From the NCBI GenBank assembly GCA_965657495.1, contig CBFHPD010000164.1, forward strand, positions 1 through 38,265: a stretch of DNA of 38,265 nucleotides. The letters are read 5' to 3'. Positions 35,648 through 38,265 of the stretch are shown in pieces. Source of the stretch: JALQTD01 sp965657495. GTDB taxonomy: Bacteria; Bacteroidota; Bacteroidia; Flavobacteriales_D; Sanyastnellaceae. Both the position numbers and the translations under genes were made by a program. The notes under the pieces are model-generated. The model was not told where the DNA came from, ran no database searches, and worked only from the letters and a program-made list of their open reading frames with translations. Numbering within the stretch: the first letter of the stretch is position 1; each line of letters opens with the position of its first letter.

Positions 35648-38265
35648 TCATTCTGCAGCAGGCGCCACCACGACCACCTCGGCTTCCAGGACTTTTCCGT
35701 CGGCTCCGTGCGCCACCACCCAGTACATCCCCGGCGCGACAGCCACACCGTGTTCGCTTCTTCCGTCCCAAAACCAAGTCCCTACGCCGCCGGCCACGGG
35801 CACCCCGTCCCCCGGGCGCAGCAGCTCGCGTACAGGTTGGCCTTGCTCGTCCAAGATTCCTAACTCTGTGAGGTCACCGGCGGTGGTTTCGCGCCAGCGG
35901 ACGGCGATCTGTCCCCATCCGGAAGTGCCCGGCACGCAGGTGCCCGGTGCGATGTGGAGGCGCCTCGGTTGTGCCGGGGCGGCATTGGATTGTGAATTGG
36001 GGGCGCCCGGGGTGGTGCCGGACAAGCAGGCAGCCCAAGCTCCGGGTGCGGCATGGAATCGCTCCCAACTGGTGCTGGGCGAGCGAACGCGTTGGGGGTC
36101 GAAGCGGTCCCGGTCGGACCGCATGGAGTCGAGGAGCACGCGGGTGCCGCCGTCAACGCGGCCCAGCTGAATCGTGCGGTCTCCGTAAAGCGAGGGCAAA
36201 TCGGTGGGGAGGGCACGCACCGTTTCGAGCCGTTCCGGACAACGGGCCCAGGCGATTTCGATGCCGGCGGGAACCCGCCACGCGCCGGCGGTGACCGGTT
36301 CCCAATCGAACGGGAGCGGCTCCGCTTCGGTGGTCCAAACCAAGTCTGCGGTGCTGGCCCAACCGCTCCCTGCGGCCACGGTCTCGAGGAACGGCTCATC
36401 GCTCGAGTCCATCCAAGCACCGACTTCATTCAGCCGCCAGGTGATGTCGGAAGGGGACGGAATGGAGGGGCTGAACGTGCGTTCGTTTCCGGAGAAATCG
36501 CGGCAAGTGACCGACGCGGTGTCGCCGGACGGAAAGTGCCAAAGGAGGCCGTTGCGGTCGCCGGGGATGCCGGTGGCGGTGACGGGTTCGGAGAAGCGTG
36601 CGTGGATTTGGCCTTCGTGTTCCACCCATGCCAAGAGCGTGGGCGCGACCGTGTCCACCCAGGGAATGTGCGGCTCCAGCTGGCCGGGGGAACACCCGAG
36701 CGGATCCGAGCTACCCGACCAATTCCGGGCATCCCCCGCGGGTCCGTAGGGGTCCCGCCGCACCCACGAAATGCCCTCGTCGGCGGCCTGCCGATCCGGT
36801 TGCCAACAGCTCGAATAGTCGAACGCCTCGAGCACGGTTCCGTCACCGGCGGCCAGGGTGATGGTGCCGGCCTCGTTGGGCAAATCCAAGGGGACCATGG
36901 TGCTGGCGCCCGGGCCGAGGTGACGCCCTTGAGCGGGGAAGTCGTTGAGGGTTACACCGCTAATTTCCAGTGTTTTGTTGCTGATGTTGGTCCATTCCAC
37001 GAAGGGGGGCAGGCCGGGCCAGCCGCTCGGCGAACGCACGGCGATTTCCGTCACAGCGGCATCCCCGCGCTGGGGGAAGGATCCGATGGCGTCCCGGTGG
37101 AGCAACGGTGTGTGGTCCTGCCAGCGCAGCAAGCAAGGGCGCAGCCCGGATAAGGTCCAATCCTGCGCCGGACCTTGCGGCAGGGTGCCGGTCCATGACG
37201 CGCGGTTGGGGGCGGCGGGAACCAGCGGCACCCCGCCATTTTTCCACTGCAAACTCCCACTCACCAAAGGGTCCAATTCGCACGAGAAGGCCACTTCGCC
37301 GCCGGACGCGTGGAAGGGATGGAAGGATGCGATGGCCCAATGTTCCGCGGGAGCGGGCTGAGCCGTGCTGGCCCCCGGTGAAGCGGGCTGCCCCGGGCCC
37401 CAGTGGCTCGGGAGTCCGCAAGCGCCGGTGTGCCGCAGCTCGGCGGAGGTGCCACCGGGTGCGCCTTGCCACCAACTTCGGTCGTATGCGATGTCATCAA
37501 TCACCGTCCCGTCCGTGCGCTGGATGGTGAGGCGTTCGCCGGCATCGGTGAAGGAACTGATGTGCGGCAGCTGGGCTTGCGGCACGCCGGGCGCGACGGG
37601 AGTAGCCGCAGGGGACAGCACGCAAGAAACGCCCGGGTCAAGCCGCCCGTCCCACGGAGGCAAGGGCTCCACAGCGGACAAATCGCTCGCGTCTTGCAGC
37701 ATCAAATGCCGGACGTCGATGATGCGATCGCTGGTGTTGGTCCACTCGATCCACTCGATTTCGGGAAGTCCAAGGCTTGGGGTGGGATCGGCCATGATTT
37801 CGGTGATGGCGACGTCCCCGGGTTGGGGGCCGTGTGGGGGCAGGTAGGGGACGGGGACCGTGCGGTTGGTACAGTTGCCGGTGGTGTCGCACAGTCCTTG
37901 GAGAAGCAGCGGGAGGGGGAGGCCGGTGGCGGGTGGGGCGGGTGCGAGGCAGTGGAGGACCGTTGGGGCCGATGGGGTAGGGAAGGCGCACAGCAGGCCG
38001 GTGCTTGGGGCGAGGAAGGCCTGGGGGAGCTGGGCGACCGGTTCGTCGAGGGCCACGCGCAAGAGGGTGTCGTTGAGCCAGGTGGTGGCCGTGATGCGCG
38101 GGGGGAGCGTGTCGGGTACGAAGGTGGCGTCGGGGTGCAGGTGGAAGCTGAAGTTTTGGGTGTTGCTGGCGGTGTACCAGGCTTGGATGGACCAACAGTG
38201 GGGGGAGCCGGGGAGTGTGGTCAGGGGGGTGTAGGCGGCTGTGCCGGGGGGGCGGAGGAGCAGGG
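35648..38265 (-). CDS. Large surface or secreted protein with lamin-tail domains (5' part outside window)
   Basis: The frame is open to the right edge, so the start is missing; an internal TTG at 38062 is not a start. At least 870 residues are visible. Numbered from that TTG: a first lamin-tail-like domain (about 80-190; GDVAITEIMADPTPSLGLPE, then EWIEWTNTSDRIIDV), a second, weaker one (about 340-440; GDAAVTEIAVRSPSG and PPFVEWTNISNKTLEI), an Ig-like segment VAPTLLAWVEHEGQIHARFSE (about 480), and a C-terminal FlgD-type Ig domain with GTWFWDGRSEHGVAVAPGMY. Rich in Trp and Pro. It ends in a hydrophobic strand and lacks a clear type A sorting motif; it may be an unusual T9SS cargo. It is 13 bases upstream of DUF4271. 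Confidence 0.8.
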   Translation of the reverse strand, partial: LLLRPPGTAAYTPLTTLPGSPHCWSIQAWYTASNTQNFSFHLHPDATFVPDTLPPRITATTWLNDTLLRVALDEPVAQLPQAFLAPSTGLLCAFPTPSAPTVLHCLAPAPPATGLPLPLLLQGLCDTTGNCTNRTVPVPYLPPHGPQPGDVAITEIMADPTPSLGLPEIEWIEWTNTSDRIIDVRHLMLQDASDLSAVEPLPPWDGRLDPGVSCVLSPAATPVAPGVPQAQLPHISSFTDAGERLTIQRTDGTVIDDIAYDRSWWQGAPGGTSAELRHTGACGLPSHWGPGQPASPGASTAQPAPAEHWAIASFHPFHASGGEVAFSCELDPLVSGSLQWKNGGVPLVPAAPNRASWTGTLPQGPAQDWTLSGLRPCLLRWQDHTPLLHRDAIGSFPQRGDAAVTEIAVRSPSGWPGLPPFVEWTNISNKTLEISGVTLNDFPAQGRHLGPGASTMVPLDLPNEAGTITLAAGDGTVLEAFDYSSCWQPDRQAADEGISWVRRDPYGPAGDARNWSGSSDPLGCSPGQLEPHIPWVDTVAPTLLAWVEHEGQIHARFSEPVTATGIPGDRNGLLWHFPSGDTASVTCRDFSGNERTFSPSIPSPSDITWRLNEVGAWMDSSDEPFLETVAAGSGWASTADLVWTTEAEPLPFDWEPVTAGAWRVPAGIEIAWARCPERLETVRALPTDLPSLYGDRTIQLGRVDGGTRVLLDSMRSDRDRFDPQRVRSPSTSWERFHAAPGAWAACLSGTTPGAPNSQSNAAPAQPRRLHIAPGTCVPGTSGWGQIAVRWRETTAGDLTELGILDEQGQPVRELLRPGDGVPVAGGVGTWFWDGRSEHGVAVAPGMYWVVAHGADGKVLEAEVVVVAPAAE

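Noticed and set aside
35635..35748. N-terminal extension of DUF4271 to 35748
   Set aside because: It overlaps the C-terminal FlgD-like domain of the preceding gene in another frame; ATG 35634 is preceded by a -7-like element and gives the family N-terminus.
37747..37765. Short direct repeat TCCACTCGA in the surface-protein gene
   Set aside because: Two copies encode EWIEWT, a conserved lamin-tail segment; the repeat follows from the residues and is not a separate element.
1..38265. CRISPR array, insertion sequence, integrase, toxin-antitoxin or phage genes
   Set aside because: No spaced direct repeats, transposase motifs, terminal inverted repeats or phage structural genes were seen on either strand.

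Overview
The window is a gene-dense, high-GC (roughly 60-65% by eye) chromosomal segment of a Bacteroidota bacterium, most likely a high-GC member or relative of Flavobacteriales. The evidence is a gliding-motility lipoprotein GldH directly behind a PSP1-domain gene, a type IX secretion C-terminal sorting domain on a cytophagalysin-type protease, the neighbourhood DUF4271-hemD-rnpA-ctpA, DUF2480 and DUF6427-like genes, promoters of the Bacteroidota form TTG-N17-23-TAnnTT(T/C)G, and no visible Shine-Dalgarno sequences. No rRNA, tRNA, CRISPR array, insertion sequence or phage gene was seen; this looks like core chromosome with a few lineage-specific envelope genes.

Layout. 1-121 is non-coding with two hairpins. 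122-8452: ispG on the minus strand, divergent from a plus-strand series of recO, a TonB-dependent receptor, a DNA polymerase III delta' subunit, a PSP1 (RicT-like) gene and gldH. 8456-10064: a minus-strand three-gene unit (rhodanese lipoprotein, membrane di-iron hydroxylase, small membrane protein), every junction overlapping. 10235-15307: a tight plus-strand five-gene unit encoding a LolA-like periplasmic protein, two FtsX/MacB-type permeases, a LolD-type ATPase and an outer-membrane barrel. I read it as a candidate trans-envelope lipid or lipoprotein export machine and it is the best candidate here for an undescribed system. 15363-17456 is a secreted M43 metalloprotease, convergent with a FISUMP-domain protein. 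18578-28723 is mostly minus strand: two exported proteins of unknown function, polA, DUF2480, dxs, purQ, a polytopic membrane protein and purD, interrupted by one small plus-strand membrane-protein gene. 28782-30557 is a GT2-GT9 glycosyltransferase fusion whose 3' end overlaps that of an O-antigen-ligase-like gene. 30480-38265 is one long minus-strand series, read upstream to downstream: a large lamin-tail surface protein (cut by the window edge), DUF4271, hemD, rnpA, ctpA and the ligase.

Together the genes cover isoprenoid precursor synthesis by the MEP route (dxs, ispG), purine synthesis (purQ, purD), tetrapyrrole synthesis (hemD), replication and repair (polA, holB, recO), tRNA processing (rnpA) and a large share of envelope work: surface polysaccharide, lipid or lipoprotein trafficking, gliding, TonB uptake and secreted proteins.

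A notable feature is how translation starts appear to be specified. About eight genes that begin a transcript carry a -7 element of the form (T/G)AnnTT(C/T)G ending only 4-8 bases before the start codon, which predicts leaderless mRNAs. Internal genes very often start inside the stop codon of the gene before them (ATGA, GTGA or TGATG). Coordinates, motifs and overlaps were read directly from the sequence; family names come from recognition of motifs and were not checked against a database.
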